A stretch of 64,000 nucleotides of DNA, taken from the NCBI RefSeq assembly GCF_024753215.1, contig NZ_JANUGV010000009.1, forward strand, positions 61,759-125,758, given 5' to 3'. Both the position numbers and the translations under genes were made by a program. Positions 17,994-26,382 of the stretch are shown piece by piece (within the stretch, counting starts at the first letter, position 1; the number at the start of each line of letters is the position of its first letter). This DNA is from Massilia solisilvae (GTDB taxonomy: Bacteria > Pseudomonadota > Gammaproteobacteria > Burkholderiales > Burkholderiaceae_D). The notes below the pieces were generated by a model. It ran no database searches and had not been told where the DNA came from. It was given only the letters and a program-made list of their open reading frames with translations.

Positions 17994-18518
17994 CTACTGG
18001 ATCACGCCGCACACCAGGCGCGCACCGCCACCGCCCAGCGCCGCCGGATGATCCGAGTGGTTGTCGCCGCCCACGTGCACCATCAGCGCGCGGCCCTTCA
18101 CGTCCGCCAGCTTCAGGCGCGGCGCCAGCACCGGCATGTTGGCGTTGCCCGACACATCCACGTACAGCGCCGGCAGGTCACCCAGGTGGCCATCGCCCCA
18201 CGGCAGCCCGTGGTGCTTGCTGCCTGCCGGGTCGTAGTGGCCGCCCGCAGCCAGGCCTGCTACCGACTTGCCATCTTTCACCCCCGCATTGCAGTTGCCG
18301 ACTTCGTGCACGTGAAAGCCGTGCATGCCCGGCGGCAGCCCGGTCAGCGCCGGGGTGAACACGACGCCATGCGGCGTTTCGGTGATCGTCACGCTGCCGG
18401 CCGAGGCGCCGGTGCCGCTGTCGGTCAGCACCGACATCGGCACGTGCAGCTCAGGCGACGCAGCCACCGCCAGCGCCGACACCCATGCCGTAGCAGCAGC
18501 AATCCATTGCTTCTTCAT
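17994..18518 (-). CDS. sodC: Copper/zinc superoxide dismutase
   Basis: A 174-residue periplasmic superoxide dismutase, which turns superoxide into oxygen and peroxide. A signal peptide covers about residues 1-19 (ends LAVAAS). Copper ligands are in GMHGFHVHEVGNC and in MVHVGGDNHSDHP, and zinc ligands in AGGHYDPAGSKHHG with the following GDGHLGDLP. The Cys pair in GNCNAG and RLVCGVIQ forms the usual disulfide. The start ATG at 18518 directly begins the signal peptide. It lies on the same strand as a LuxR-like regulator gene 99 bases upstream; a regulatory link is possible but not shown. Confidence 0.95.
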   Translation of the reverse strand: MKKQWIAAATAWVSALAVAASPELHVPMSVLTDSGTGASAGSVTITETPHGVVFTPALTGLPPGMHGFHVHEVGNCNAGVKDGKSVAGLAAGGHYDPAGSKHHGLPWGDGHLGDLPALYVDVSGNANMPVLAPRLKLADVKGRALMVHVGGDNHSDHPAALGGGGARLVCGVIQ

Positions 18519-18617
18519 CTCTGATCCCCCTCCATCGCACAATTGAAGAGGAAATAGTAATTTTCTAACTTTGTGTAATCTATCCCCATCAATGGGGGAT
18601 AGTAATGGGACTTTGTT

Positions 18618-19628
18618 TTACATTCGCGAGACGGCCGGGCGCAGGATGGCGAGCAAGCCTGCCTCCGATGTGCAGCCGAATTTCTCGTAGACCGCTTTCA
18701 CACAGTCACGCAGCACGGCATCACTCACATCCATGCGCGCGCGTGCGGCTTCGCGGCCGCCGCCTACGCCCATCCAGTACGCGACCTCCATCTGCTGCGG
18801 GGACAGCTCGACCGTATTGAGGGCGCGCCAGATGCGCAGCGACATGGGAACGACAAATTTGAGGAAGATGCCGACCGTCCGGCTGTGGGCCGGGTCAAGC
18901 GCGGTAGCCAGCGGCACCCCGCCCGCCCCCATCCACTGCGCCCGCGCCTCGAGCGCGCCGCCGGCCAGCGCCAGCGTGCACGACGGCAGGCGCCACGGGT
19001 AGCGGTCGCCGTACACCACCGACTCCACCAGCCGCTGGCAGAACGGCGGCAGCATGCGGCGGTCGAAGACCTGCTGCTCCTGCGACGCCAGTTGGTCCAG
19101 CAGCGCGCCCGCGGAATCGCTCAGGAACAGGATCTGGCCGCTGGTCGTGGCCAGCAGCATCGCCTCATCCTCGATGACCCCGGACAGGCCGGTCGCAGGC
19201 GCCAGCGCATTGCGTTGGGCATGCTCGAAATAGGTGGCCACGCGCCCCAGGTCCTCGTCGTCGTGCGCGTCGAAATCCGGCCCCACGTTGCGCAGCAGGG
19301 TGACCGATCCCAGCGACTCGCCGCCACGGTCGAGTGCGCGTTCGAGCACGAACTCGTAGTCGTGGCGCCGCACCGGGCCAAAGTTCACGGCATCGCTGAA
19401 GTAGTAGCCGTTGGGCGGCGGCAGGACCGTCGTCGGCGCGTCGTCGAGCGGCGGCTCCGCGCTGGTCGCGTCACCCGCCTCGGCACGCAGGAACAAAGTT
19501 GCGGCCGCGTTGGGAATGAGCTCGCGCACCAGCGCAAACGCATCCGGCACGATGGTCATCAACGGCAGTCCCGTGGAGCAGAGGATCCGGAGCCTGGCCC
19601 ATTGACGACTGTTCTTTTTGCGTGACAC
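18618..19628 (-). CDS. LuxR-like transcriptional regulator
   Basis: A 336-residue protein with a C-terminal LuxR-type helix-turn-helix (about residues 268-330: ELSPQQMEVAYWMGVGGGRE, then VSDAVLRDCVKAVYEKFGC). The N-terminal part is probably one or two PAS/GAF-like sensor folds (about 15-250, including GQILFLSDSAGALLDQL). The HTH departs from the usual LT.RE.EVL start but keeps the overall helix pattern. The start is a GTG at 19628; a shorter protein beginning at MTIVPDAFALV is possible. Target genes are unknown; candidates are sodC downstream and the exported zincin upstream. Confidence 0.65.
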   Translation of the reverse strand: MSRKKNSRQWARLRILCSTGLPLMTIVPDAFALVRELIPNAAATLFLRAEAGDATSAEPPLDDAPTTVLPPPNGYYFSDAVNFGPVRRHDYEFVLERALDRGGESLGSVTLLRNVGPDFDAHDDEDLGRVATYFEHAQRNALAPATGLSGVIEDEAMLLATTSGQILFLSDSAGALLDQLASQEQQVFDRRMLPPFCQRLVESVVYGDRYPWRLPSCTLALAGGALEARAQWMGAGGVPLATALDPAHSRTVGIFLKFVVPMSLRIWRALNTVELSPQQMEVAYWMGVGGGREAARARMDVSDAVLRDCVKAVYEKFGCTSEAGLLAILRPAVSRM

Positions 19629-19682
19629 GACTTGTAGGGAAGTTGAACGACGTTAGTGAGGCATACTGATCGGTAGCGGTAG

Positions 19683-19696
19683 AAATGTCAACATTT
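19683..19696. promoter_or_regulatory. Perfect palindrome, possible operator
   Basis: AAATGT-CA-ACATTT, a perfect inverted repeat in the 297-base gap between the LuxR-like gene and the divergent zincin gene. It is well placed to bind a dimeric regulator; no factor is assigned. Nothing else was recognised in that gap. Confidence 0.4.
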
Positions 19697-19925
19697 CCGC
19701 CTGCACGCTCAAAATCGATTCACATTCTTCCGCTAAATAAACATTTCGCCGACTTTTCTGCGCTGAAACTCGCCACCGGCGGCGATATCTGGCCAACGGC
19801 CCGCTTGCCCCACGCACCAGGGCAAGCACCGGTGTGGCGTATTAGCAAATATGCATGCCACACGCATTTGCGGCGCGCGCTTCGCGCATGGCAACATTGC
19901 CAGCCTTACCACCGCGGAGAAATCG

Positions 19926-20852
19926 ATGCGCCGTACCTTGCTGGCTCTTGCTGCTACCCTGTCCCCCCTTGTCCACGCCGCCGAGCCGGTCGTGCACAAC
20001 GTGTCGATGGATTTCGTCCAGTTCTGGGACGTCGTCAGGGACAAGCCCAAAGCCGAGCAGCTGGCGCAATTCAAGGCCCGTGTCGCGCCCGGCTTTCCCG
20101 GCTTTTACGAGATCGCGCGTTTCAACGGCTCCGTCACGCAGGAAAAGCAGGACGCCAAAATCCAGCGCGCCATCGACGACTTCCCGGCAATTCGCGAGGG
20201 CTACCTGGTCAAGGCCCGCAATTTCGAGACCGAGCTACCGAAGAATATCGCCAGCTTCAAGGCCACCTTTCCCGATTTCGTCTCCAACCACGAAATCTAT
20301 GTGGTGCACTCCCTGGGCGAAATGGATGGCGGCATTCGCCGGATCGGCGGCAAGGACTACCTGATCTTTGGCATCGACGGCATGGTCAAGTATCACGGCG
20401 CAGGTAGCGACAGCCCGTTCTTCCACCACGAGCTGTTCCACACCTATCACAGCGCGATGAACGAATGCGACGAGGCGAACTGGGTGTCGCTGTGGCGCGA
20501 AGGGCTGGCGGTGTACGTTTCGAAGGTGCTGAACCCGGGGGCGGACAACGACCAGCTGCTGCTCGAGATCCCGGACCACATGGCCGACCGCACCGCGGCC
20601 GTGCTGCCCGCCGCGCTGGCGCAGCTTGAACAGGTGCTCGACAACAAGGACAGCGAAAGCTATTCCGGCCTGTTCCTGCGTGCGGGCGACAAGACCTCTC
20701 TGCCGGCACGGCGCGGCTACTATCTCGGCTACCTGGTCGCGCAGGAGGCGGGCAAGACACGCAGCGTGCAGGAGCTGGCCAAGCTGGGATGCGCGCCGGT
20801 GCGCGAACTGGTGCACAACACCGTGCACACGCTGCGCACGAAAGCGCAGTAG
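19926..20852 (+). CDS. Exported zinc protease-like protein
   Basis: A 308-residue protein with a signal peptide (about residues 1-18, ends LVHAAEP). The motif HHELFHTYHS near residue 175 is an HExxH-type zinc site, and NWVSLWREGLAVYVS about 25 residues on supplies the likely third-ligand Glu (WxEGLA). This pattern resembles the DUF2268 predicted Zn-dependent proteases and other gluzincins. GGAGA precedes the ATG at 19926; the frame is open 25 codons further upstream but without signal-peptide character. It is followed by the catalase-like gene 83 bases on. Substrate unknown. Confidence 0.75.
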   Translation: MRRTLLALAATLSPLVHAAEPVVHNVSMDFVQFWDVVRDKPKAEQLAQFKARVAPGFPGFYEIARFNGSVTQEKQDAKIQRAIDDFPAIREGYLVKARNFETELPKNIASFKATFPDFVSNHEIYVVHSLGEMDGGIRRIGGKDYLIFGIDGMVKYHGAGSDSPFFHHELFHTYHSAMNECDEANWVSLWREGLAVYVSKVLNPGADNDQLLLEIPDHMADRTAAVLPAALAQLEQVLDNKDSESYSGLFLRAGDKTSLPARRGYYLGYLVAQEAGKTRSVQELAKLGCAPVRELVHNTVHTLRTKAQ

Positions 20853-20935
20853 CAAGCTTCCTTTGCGTGCGCTCATACGGGCCGCGCGACCGTGTGGCAT
20901 TCTGGCGCCGCGCCATCGCACCACAAGGAGGCTTC

Positions 20936-21946
20936 ATGCAGCGCTTTCAATCAAGATCGGTCTGGCATTTGGTCCTGCTTGCGCTGAGCCTGTTGGCATG
21001 GGCAACAGGCGCGTCCGCCCAAACCGCGGTGAACGCAACGCAAGTGGTGGACCAGCTGGAAAGCACTTTTGGCGTGCACGCCGGGGAGCGGCGCAACCAC
21101 ATCAAAGGCGTGTGCGCCGCCGGCGAATTTGTCGGCACCAAGCAGGCCGCCAGCTACTCAAAGTCCGCCCTCTTTTCAGGCAAGCCGGTACCGGTGGTCG
21201 CGCGCTTCTCCATCGCGGGCGGCAACCCCAATGCGCCGGACACAACGCTGAACGCGCGCGGCATGGCGCTCGAATTCCGACTGCCGGACAACAAGCTGCA
21301 GCACATCACGATGATCAACACGCCGATGTTCGGCGCGGCGCAGCCCAAGACCTTCTTCGACAACCTGGTTGCCACCAAGCCCGATCCATCAACGGGCAAG
21401 CCCGATCCGAAAAAGGTGAAAGCCTTTCTCGACAGCCATCCCGACGCGCGCGCGCAGTCCGAGTTCCTCAAGACGCACAACCCGCCGGTCAGCTTTGCCA
21501 ATAGCGCCTACTTCGGCATTCACACCTTCAAGTACATCGACAAGAACAACAGGACGACCCTGGTGCGCTGGCGTTTTGTGCCGCAGGACGGTGAAAAGCG
21601 GCTGACCGACGCGCAGCTCACGTCCATGCCGCGCGACTTCCTGGGGCAAGCGCTGATCGATCGGGCCAAAAAGGGCCCGGTGCGCTGGGACATGCTGGTG
21701 ACCATCGGCCAACCCGGGGACACCGAAACCGATCCCACGGTTCTCTGGCCGGAAGATCGCAAGGAATTCAAGGCAGGCACGTTGACCTTGTCATCCGCCA
21801 CGCCGCAAAAAGGCGGCGCCTGCGAGAAGATCAACTACGACCCGTTGGTGATGGCCGAGGGCATCGCCGCGACCAGCGACCCGATCCTGACCTTCCGCTC
21901 GCCGGCTTACGCGGTTTCGTTTTCGCGCCGCCTGCAAGGCAAGTGA
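20936..21946 (+). CDS. Exported catalase-family peroxidase (SrpA-like)
   Basis: A 336-residue heme protein of the short catalase-related peroxidase group, which lacks the C-terminal domains of full catalases. A signal peptide covers residues 1-28 (ends GASAQ), so it acts in the periplasm. Catalase landmarks include GVHAGERRNHIKGVCAAGEF (region of the distal His), VARFSIAGGNPNAPDT, ARGMALEFRLPD, and near the C terminus SDPILTFRSPAYAVSFSRR. The proximal ligand is not of the classic RLFSYxDT form, as is common in this subgroup. AAGGAGG five bases before the ATG fixes the start. Probable role in peroxide defence alongside sodC. Confidence 0.88.
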   Translation: MQRFQSRSVWHLVLLALSLLAWATGASAQTAVNATQVVDQLESTFGVHAGERRNHIKGVCAAGEFVGTKQAASYSKSALFSGKPVPVVARFSIAGGNPNAPDTTLNARGMALEFRLPDNKLQHITMINTPMFGAAQPKTFFDNLVATKPDPSTGKPDPKKVKAFLDSHPDARAQSEFLKTHNPPVSFANSAYFGIHTFKYIDKNNRTTLVRWRFVPQDGEKRLTDAQLTSMPRDFLGQALIDRAKKGPVRWDMLVTIGQPGDTETDPTVLWPEDRKEFKAGTLTLSSATPQKGGACEKINYDPLVMAEGIAATSDPILTFRSPAYAVSFSRRLQGK

Positions 21947-21964
21947 TCCAATCAGGGTAGCAAG

Positions 21965-21992
21965 TTGACACTTCGCCAGAAGGGCATATACT
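21965..21992 (+). promoter_or_regulatory. Strong sigma70 promoter upstream of rnk
   Basis: TTGACA (21965-21970), a 16-base spacer, and TATACT (21987-21992). Both hexamers are close to consensus. Transcription would begin near 22000, more than 330 bases before the rnk start. Confidence 0.7.
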
Positions 21993-22332
21993 CGAACCGG
22001 TGATACGAAGCCCTGCCTATTTCCAGTGAACGAGTCCGACAATTTTGCGCACAGCACCTGGCCGCCCCTTGGCGTGCGTGCAATTGCACCTGTCCACCCT
22101 GCTCGTCCGCAGTGCCGCAACCGCGTAGCAAACCTGCACCGGGCGCCTTCGTCCACGCGAGGCTTCGCCTGGCTTTTCTAGGCTCGGCGAGTGCCTGAGC
22201 CAGAACCTTCGGGTTCCGCGACACTCCCGAGCCCCCTCCCACCTACGACCGATCATGCCGGCCAAGCCCGGCATCTGGCCTTCTGACGAATTCAATGGTT
22301 GCCACGCGCAGCCATGGGGAGCATTTTGCCAA
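21993..22332 (+). other. Long untranslated stretch, possible structured leader or small RNA
   Basis: The gap between the catalase-like gene and rnk has no convincing ORF. It starts just after a near-consensus promoter and contains a stable hairpin AGAACC-TTCG-GGTTCC (about 22202-22217) and a GAGGC-TTC-GCCTGG stem near 22161. I could not match it to a known RNA family. Confidence 0.35.
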
Positions 22333-22758
22333 ATGACACCAGACATCATCATTTCTTCGCAAGACCTCGACCGCCTGGAAGCACTGCTGGAGACGCTGCC
22401 TGCGTCGCTGGCATCGAGCCGCGATGCGTTACTGGCCGAACTGCAGCGTGCGGACATCCGCGAACCGCACGAAATTGCGCCGACCGTCGTGACAATGAAC
22501 TCGCGCGTGCGCTTTGCAGTGGAGCCGTCTGGGGAAACGTTCTCCCTGACCCTGTCCTACCCTGCCAACATGCATGATGGACCGGACCGCATCTCCATCC
22601 TTTCGCCGGTCGGCGCGGCCATGCTCGGACTTTCAGCCGGTGCCATGATCGATTGGCCCGGCCCCGACGGCAACACCCTGCGTGTGCGCGTGCTCGAGGT
22701 ATGCGCACCGCCCGGCTCAGGCTTGGCCGACACGCAAACGGGAAGGGCAGCGCAATGA
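22333..22758 (+). CDS. rnk: Regulator of nucleoside diphosphate kinase (Rnk, GreA/GreB family)
   Basis: A 141-residue protein of the Rnk group: an N-terminal helical hairpin (about 1-45; SSQDLDRLEALLETLP) shorter than in GreA, and a C-terminal FKBP-like GreA/GreB domain (about 50-135; RFAVEPSGETFSLTLSYP, ISILSPVGAAMLGLSAG). Rnk binds RNA polymerase and affects nucleoside diphosphate kinase levels. The ATG at 22333 fits known N termini (MTPDIIISSQDL); a longer in-frame start at 22255 adds 26 unlike residues. It overlaps the next gene by four bases (ATGA), so the two are coupled. Confidence 0.9.
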   Translation: MTPDIIISSQDLDRLEALLETLPASLASSRDALLAELQRADIREPHEIAPTVVTMNSRVRFAVEPSGETFSLTLSYPANMHDGPDRISILSPVGAAMLGLSAGAMIDWPGPDGNTLRVRVLEVCAPPGSGLADTQTGRAAQ

Positions 22759-23267
22759 CGCGCGCGTATCGCAGCCCCGGCCCGGCAGACGTGTCCGCAA
22801 TCCTTGGTGTCCAGCGTGAGTGCTATCCCGCCGCCTTGCGCGAAGACCGGCAGACCGTCGAGCAGCGCATTGCCGCAGCGCGCGATTTCTGCTGGGTCGC
22901 GCATGACGAACAGGGGCTCTTCGCCTACCTGTTCGCGTACCCGTCCACGCTCGGGCGGGTCACCCCGCTCGGCGGCCTGTTCCACGTGCAGCCCGGTGGC
23001 GATACGCTCTACCTGCACGACCTGGCCGTCTCGCGGCGCGCCGCCCGGTCCGGCGCGGGTTCCAACCTGGTCGAGCTTGCCGTCGCCAGCGCGCTGGCGC
23101 GCGGCTTTACGCACGCGGCCCTGGTCGCGGTGCAGGGCTCGCGGCCCTTCTGGGAACAGCACGGCTTCGTCCTGCACGAGGCGGCGGACACCACGCAAGC
23201 GGCCAATCTGCAAACCTATCCCGGCACCGCGGTGTACATGCGGCGCCAGCTCAGATCGAACAAGTAA
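22755..23267 (+). CDS. GNAT family N-acetyltransferase
   Basis: A 170-residue acetyltransferase of the GNAT fold. YLHDLAVSRRAARSGAGSNL (about residues 83-102) forms beta-4 and the acetyl-CoA pyrophosphate loop; the loop is RxxRxGxG-like rather than the exact Q/RxxGxG/A. HAALVAVQGSRPFWEQHGFV gives the C-terminal strand and helix. The ATG overlaps the rnk stop, giving an rnk-GNAT operon. The substrate cannot be read from sequence. Confidence 0.88.
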   Translation: MTRAYRSPGPADVSAILGVQRECYPAALREDRQTVEQRIAAARDFCWVAHDEQGLFAYLFAYPSTLGRVTPLGGLFHVQPGGDTLYLHDLAVSRRAARSGAGSNLVELAVASALARGFTHAALVAVQGSRPFWEQHGFVLHEAADTTQAANLQTYPGTAVYMRRQLRSNK

Positions 23268-23277
23268 CGCAGCCATC

Positions 23278-23294
23278 GTTAAGAACTCCTTAAG
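23278..23294 (+). promoter_or_regulatory. PmrA/QseB-type direct repeat
   Basis: GTTAAG-AACTC-CTTAAG fits the (C/T)TTAA(G/T)-N5-(C/T)TTAA(G/T) half-site pattern used by PmrA/QseB OmpR-family regulators, with one mismatch in the first base. It lies 77 bases upstream of the cytochrome b561 gene, whose operon encodes such a regulator, so autoregulation is likely. Confidence 0.6.
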
Positions 23295-23370
23295 CTCGCC
23301 AACCGAGCATGGTGGACAAGAAGAGCCAACGCAGTGCTGGCTCTCTGTCGAATCAACCAAGGAGTCTTCG

Positions 23371-24099
23371 ATGAACACGACATCTGTTTCCCACGCCGAC
23401 GCTCCCGCCAGCGATGCGGCGCAAAGCCGCATGCTGGTCTGGGACGCCCCGGTCAGGGTTGTCCACTGGCTGATGGCGCTGAGCTTCGCCGGCGCTTACC
23501 TCACCGCGGAAAACGACTCGCTGCGCGTGGTGCACGTCACGTTGGGCTACACCATGGCCGGCCTGGTCGGCTTTCGCCTGATCTGGGGCCTGGCGGGCAC
23601 CCGCTACGCGCGCTTTTCGCAATTCGTGCGCGGGCCTGGCGCGGCGCTGCGCTACCTGCGCTCACTGTTCTCGCGCCAGCCCGAGCACCACGTCGGCCAC
23701 AACCCGGCCGGCGCACTGGCGATCATCGCCCTGCTCGGCACCACGGTGTTGCTGGTCGCGAGCGGATGGGCCAACTATAACGACATCGCCGGCCACTGGA
23801 CCGAAGAAGTGCACGAAGCGATTGCGGGCGCCATGCTGGCCCTCGTTGGCGTGCACGTTGGCGCAGTCCTGCTCAGCAGCGTACTGCACCGCGAAAACCT
23901 CGTCGCCAGCATGATCAGCGGGACCAAGCCGCGCACGCCGGGCGAAGGCATCCGCAGGGCATGGCGCGGTCTTGCCGCGGTCGTGCTGGCGGCGGTGCTC
24001 GGATTCTGGTGGTGGCAGTGGCAGGCCGAACCTGCCGCGCAGATCGGGGTGCACGCGGTCGCGGCCCAGCACCACGGCGCCAAGGACGATGACGACTGA
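23371..24099 (+). CDS. Cytochrome b561 / Ni-hydrogenase-type b cytochrome
   Basis: A 242-residue membrane di-heme b-type cytochrome of the PF01292 family. About four to five helices are visible: around residues 30-48 (VVHWLMALSFAGAYL), 56-74 (VHVTLGYTMAGLVGFRLIW), 112-130 (GALAIIALLGTTVLLVASG), 150-170 (AGAMLALVGVHVGAVLLSS) and 198-212. His residues in VVHWL, VHVTLGY, EEVHEA and GVHVG are the likely heme ligands. GGAG precedes the ATG. It is the first gene of an operon with a QseBC-like two-component system, a pairing common in proteobacteria, and may pass electrons in the inner membrane. Confidence 0.9.
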   Translation: MNTTSVSHADAPASDAAQSRMLVWDAPVRVVHWLMALSFAGAYLTAENDSLRVVHVTLGYTMAGLVGFRLIWGLAGTRYARFSQFVRGPGAALRYLRSLFSRQPEHHVGHNPAGALAIIALLGTTVLLVASGWANYNDIAGHWTEEVHEAIAGAMLALVGVHVGAVLLSSVLHRENLVASMISGTKPRTPGEGIRRAWRGLAAVVLAAVLGFWWWQWQAEPAAQIGVHAVAAQHHGAKDDDD

Positions 24100-24125
24100 A
24101 CCACGCTTCGTGCGACAATGATCTG

Positions 24126-24794
24126 ATGCGAATACTGCTTGCAGAAGACGATGCACTCCTCGGCGACGGCCTGCGCGCGGGCCTTCGCCAGCGCGGCTTC
24201 CAAGTGGACTGGGTGCGCAGCGGGGATCTCGCCGAACAGGAATTGCGCGCCGAACCATACGCGGCCGCCGTGCTGGACCTGGGCCTGCCCGGCAAGGATG
24301 GCATGGACGTGCTCGCGGCCATCCGGCGCGCCGGGGTCACGCTGCCGGTGCTGGTGCTCACCGCGCGCGACGCGGTGCCGGACCGGATTCGCGGCCTCGA
24401 TAGCGGCGCCGACGACTACGTGGTCAAGCCCATCGACCTGGACGAACTGGCGGCACGCCTGCGCGCACTCGTGCGACGCGCGCATGGCCAGACGCAGGAG
24501 TGCCTGGCCGCGCAGGACATCGTGCTCGACCCGGCCGCCCGCACGGTCACCAAAGGCGGCACCCCGGTCGCGCTGTCCGGCAGGGAGTTCGACCTGCTCC
24601 AGACCTTCCTGCTCAATGCCGGCCGCGTGCTCACGCGCGACCAGCTGGAGCAGCACCTGTACAGCTGGGGCCAGGAAGTGGACAGCAATGCCGTCGAGGT
24701 GCACGTGCATAACCTGCGCCGCAAGCTGGGGCCAACGCTCATTCACACCGTGCGGGGCGTGGGCTACATGCTTGCCAAGGACGGCGCGGCATGA
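24126..24794 (+). CDS. OmpR-family response regulator (QseB/PmrA-like)
   Basis: A 222-residue regulator. The receiver (residues 1-115) has acidic pocket EDD (LLAEDDALLG), phospho-acceptor Asp in AAVLDLGLPGKDG, the Thr in VLVLTARD and the Lys in YVVKPIDL. A C-terminal OmpR/PhoB winged helix (about 128-218) includes LSGREFDLLQTFLLNAGRVL and VEVHVHNLRRKLG. The closest known type is QseB/PmrA/TctD. Its four-base overlap with the kinase gene shows a coupled pair. A matching direct-repeat site lies upstream of the operon. Confidence 0.92.
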   Translation: MRILLAEDDALLGDGLRAGLRQRGFQVDWVRSGDLAEQELRAEPYAAAVLDLGLPGKDGMDVLAAIRRAGVTLPVLVLTARDAVPDRIRGLDSGADDYVVKPIDLDELAARLRALVRRAHGQTQECLAAQDIVLDPAARTVTKGGTPVALSGREFDLLQTFLLNAGRVLTRDQLEQHLYSWGQEVDSNAVEVHVHNLRRKLGPTLIHTVRGVGYMLAKDGAA

Positions 24795-26140
24795 ACGCAA
24801 AGGGCTCGCTCCAGGGCCGGCTGCTGCGGCTGGTTCTCGGCGTGGTTGCAGTCGCGTGGCTGGTCGCATTGGCCGCGACCTGGCGCGACGCGCAGCACGA
24901 ACTCGATGAGCTGTTGGACAGCCACCTTGCGCAGGCAGCGGCGCTGCTGGTGGTGCAGCAGTCCACCAGCTTTGGCGACGAAGGGCGTCAGGCCGACGCG
25001 CCGCTGCTGCACCGCTATGCACCCAAGGTGGCCTTCCAGGTCTTTCATGAGGGACGCCTGGCGGCGCGTTCGGCCAACGCTCCCGCACAGCCCATGGTCG
25101 ACGCGCGGGAGCATCGACAGGGCGGCTTCTCGACCGTGCGCCTATCGGGCGCCACGTGGCGCGTGTTTGCAGCGCACGGCGCGGAAAACGACGTGCAGGT
25201 GTACGTGGGCGAACAGCTCGATTCACGTTATGCCATCTCGCTGGCAGTATTGCGCAGCGCGCTATGGCCGCTTGCTGTCGTGCTGCCGGTATTGGCGCTG
25301 GCGCTATGGTGGGCTATTCGTACCGGCCTGATGCCCTTGCAGCGGCTGGGTGACGTACTGGCGCAGCGGCGTCCCGCGGTGCTCGAGCCCTTGTCCGTGC
25401 AAGGCCTGCCGAAAGAAATGATGCCGATGGTGACCGCGCTGAACAGCCTGTTCGACAGGATCGCCGCGCTCATCGACAGTGAGCGTCGATTCACGTCGGA
25501 TGCCGCACACGAATTGCGCACCCCAATCGCAGCGATCCGGGCACAGGCCCAGGTTGCGCTGGGCGAGCCGGACAGCATGGTCCGGCAACAGGCGCTGCTC
25601 CAGACGCTGGCAGGCTGCGATCGCGCCACGCATCTGGTCAATCAGCTCCTCACCTTGTCGCGCCTGGAATCAGGCACCGCGCCGCAACTCGGCCCGACTG
25701 ATCTTGCAGCCGTCTGCCGCGACGTCGTGGGCGAACTGGCGCCGGCAGCGATCAGCCGGCATCAGCAACTGGAATTCGACGGCGCCGGACAGTGCCAGGT
25801 ATCGGGGAACGAAACCTTGCTGCGAGCGCTGGTGCGCAACCTCGTCGATAACGCGGTCCGCTATGCGGGGGACGGGGCACGCATCGCCTGCCGGCTGGCT
25901 GCAACAAATGGCCGCTTTACCTTATCCGTCGACGACAGCGGTCCGGGACTTGGCATCGAAGAGCTGGGCCAACTGGGCGTGCGCTTCTCGAGGAAGAGTG
26001 GCACGGCCGAGAGCGGCAGCGGGCTGGGCTGGTCGATCTGCGAGCGAATTTGCCGGGTCCACGGCTATACGCTGCAAGCGATGCGCTCGACCGATCTCGG
26101 CGGTTTCCGTGCTGAAGTGTCAGGCCAAAGTAAGGCCTAG
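24791..26140 (+). CDS. Sensor histidine kinase (QseC-like)
   Basis: A 449-residue sensor kinase. Membrane helices lie at about residues 10-30 and 157-178, with a periplasmic domain of about 120 residues between. The HisKA domain has phospho-acceptor His in FTSDAAHELRTPIAA; the ATPase domain has RNLVDNAVRYA (N box), VDDSGPGLG (G1) and SGSGLGWSI (G2). It pairs with the overlapping OmpR-type regulator and belongs to the QseC/TctE group. Signals of QseC-like proteins vary, so none is assigned. Confidence 0.92.
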   Translation: MNAKGSLQGRLLRLVLGVVAVAWLVALAATWRDAQHELDELLDSHLAQAAALLVVQQSTSFGDEGRQADAPLLHRYAPKVAFQVFHEGRLAARSANAPAQPMVDAREHRQGGFSTVRLSGATWRVFAAHGAENDVQVYVGEQLDSRYAISLAVLRSALWPLAVVLPVLALALWWAIRTGLMPLQRLGDVLAQRRPAVLEPLSVQGLPKEMMPMVTALNSLFDRIAALIDSERRFTSDAAHELRTPIAAIRAQAQVALGEPDSMVRQQALLQTLAGCDRATHLVNQLLTLSRLESGTAPQLGPTDLAAVCRDVVGELAPAAISRHQQLEFDGAGQCQVSGNETLLRALVRNLVDNAVRYAGDGARIACRLAATNGRFTLSVDDSGPGLGIEELGQLGVRFSRKSGTAESGSGLGWSICERICRVHGYTLQAMRSTDLGGFRAEVSGQSKA

Positions 26141-26382
26141 GTGTTTCCATTGCAGTCACCCGGCCGCCGCGTTTATTCCCCCTCCTTCCGGCAGTGCGCG
26201 AAATGTTGCAAATAACATACTTCGCATTTCCTTACAGCAATGTAAGGCATTCCTGATTTTCCGTTTGGAAATGTTCATCTACTATTCGCACCACGTTTTG
26301 CTTCACAGCAAGAACGCCGTCTTCCCGTACGGCTCCCTCGACTGTGAGAGCAGCCAAGAACATTTCAGATATGGAGATTCAG

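Noticed and set aside
21993..22332. 6S RNA or tmRNA upstream of rnk
   Set aside because: No tmRNA-like tRNA ends and no clear long 6S-type hairpin with a central bubble could be drawn, so no family is assigned.
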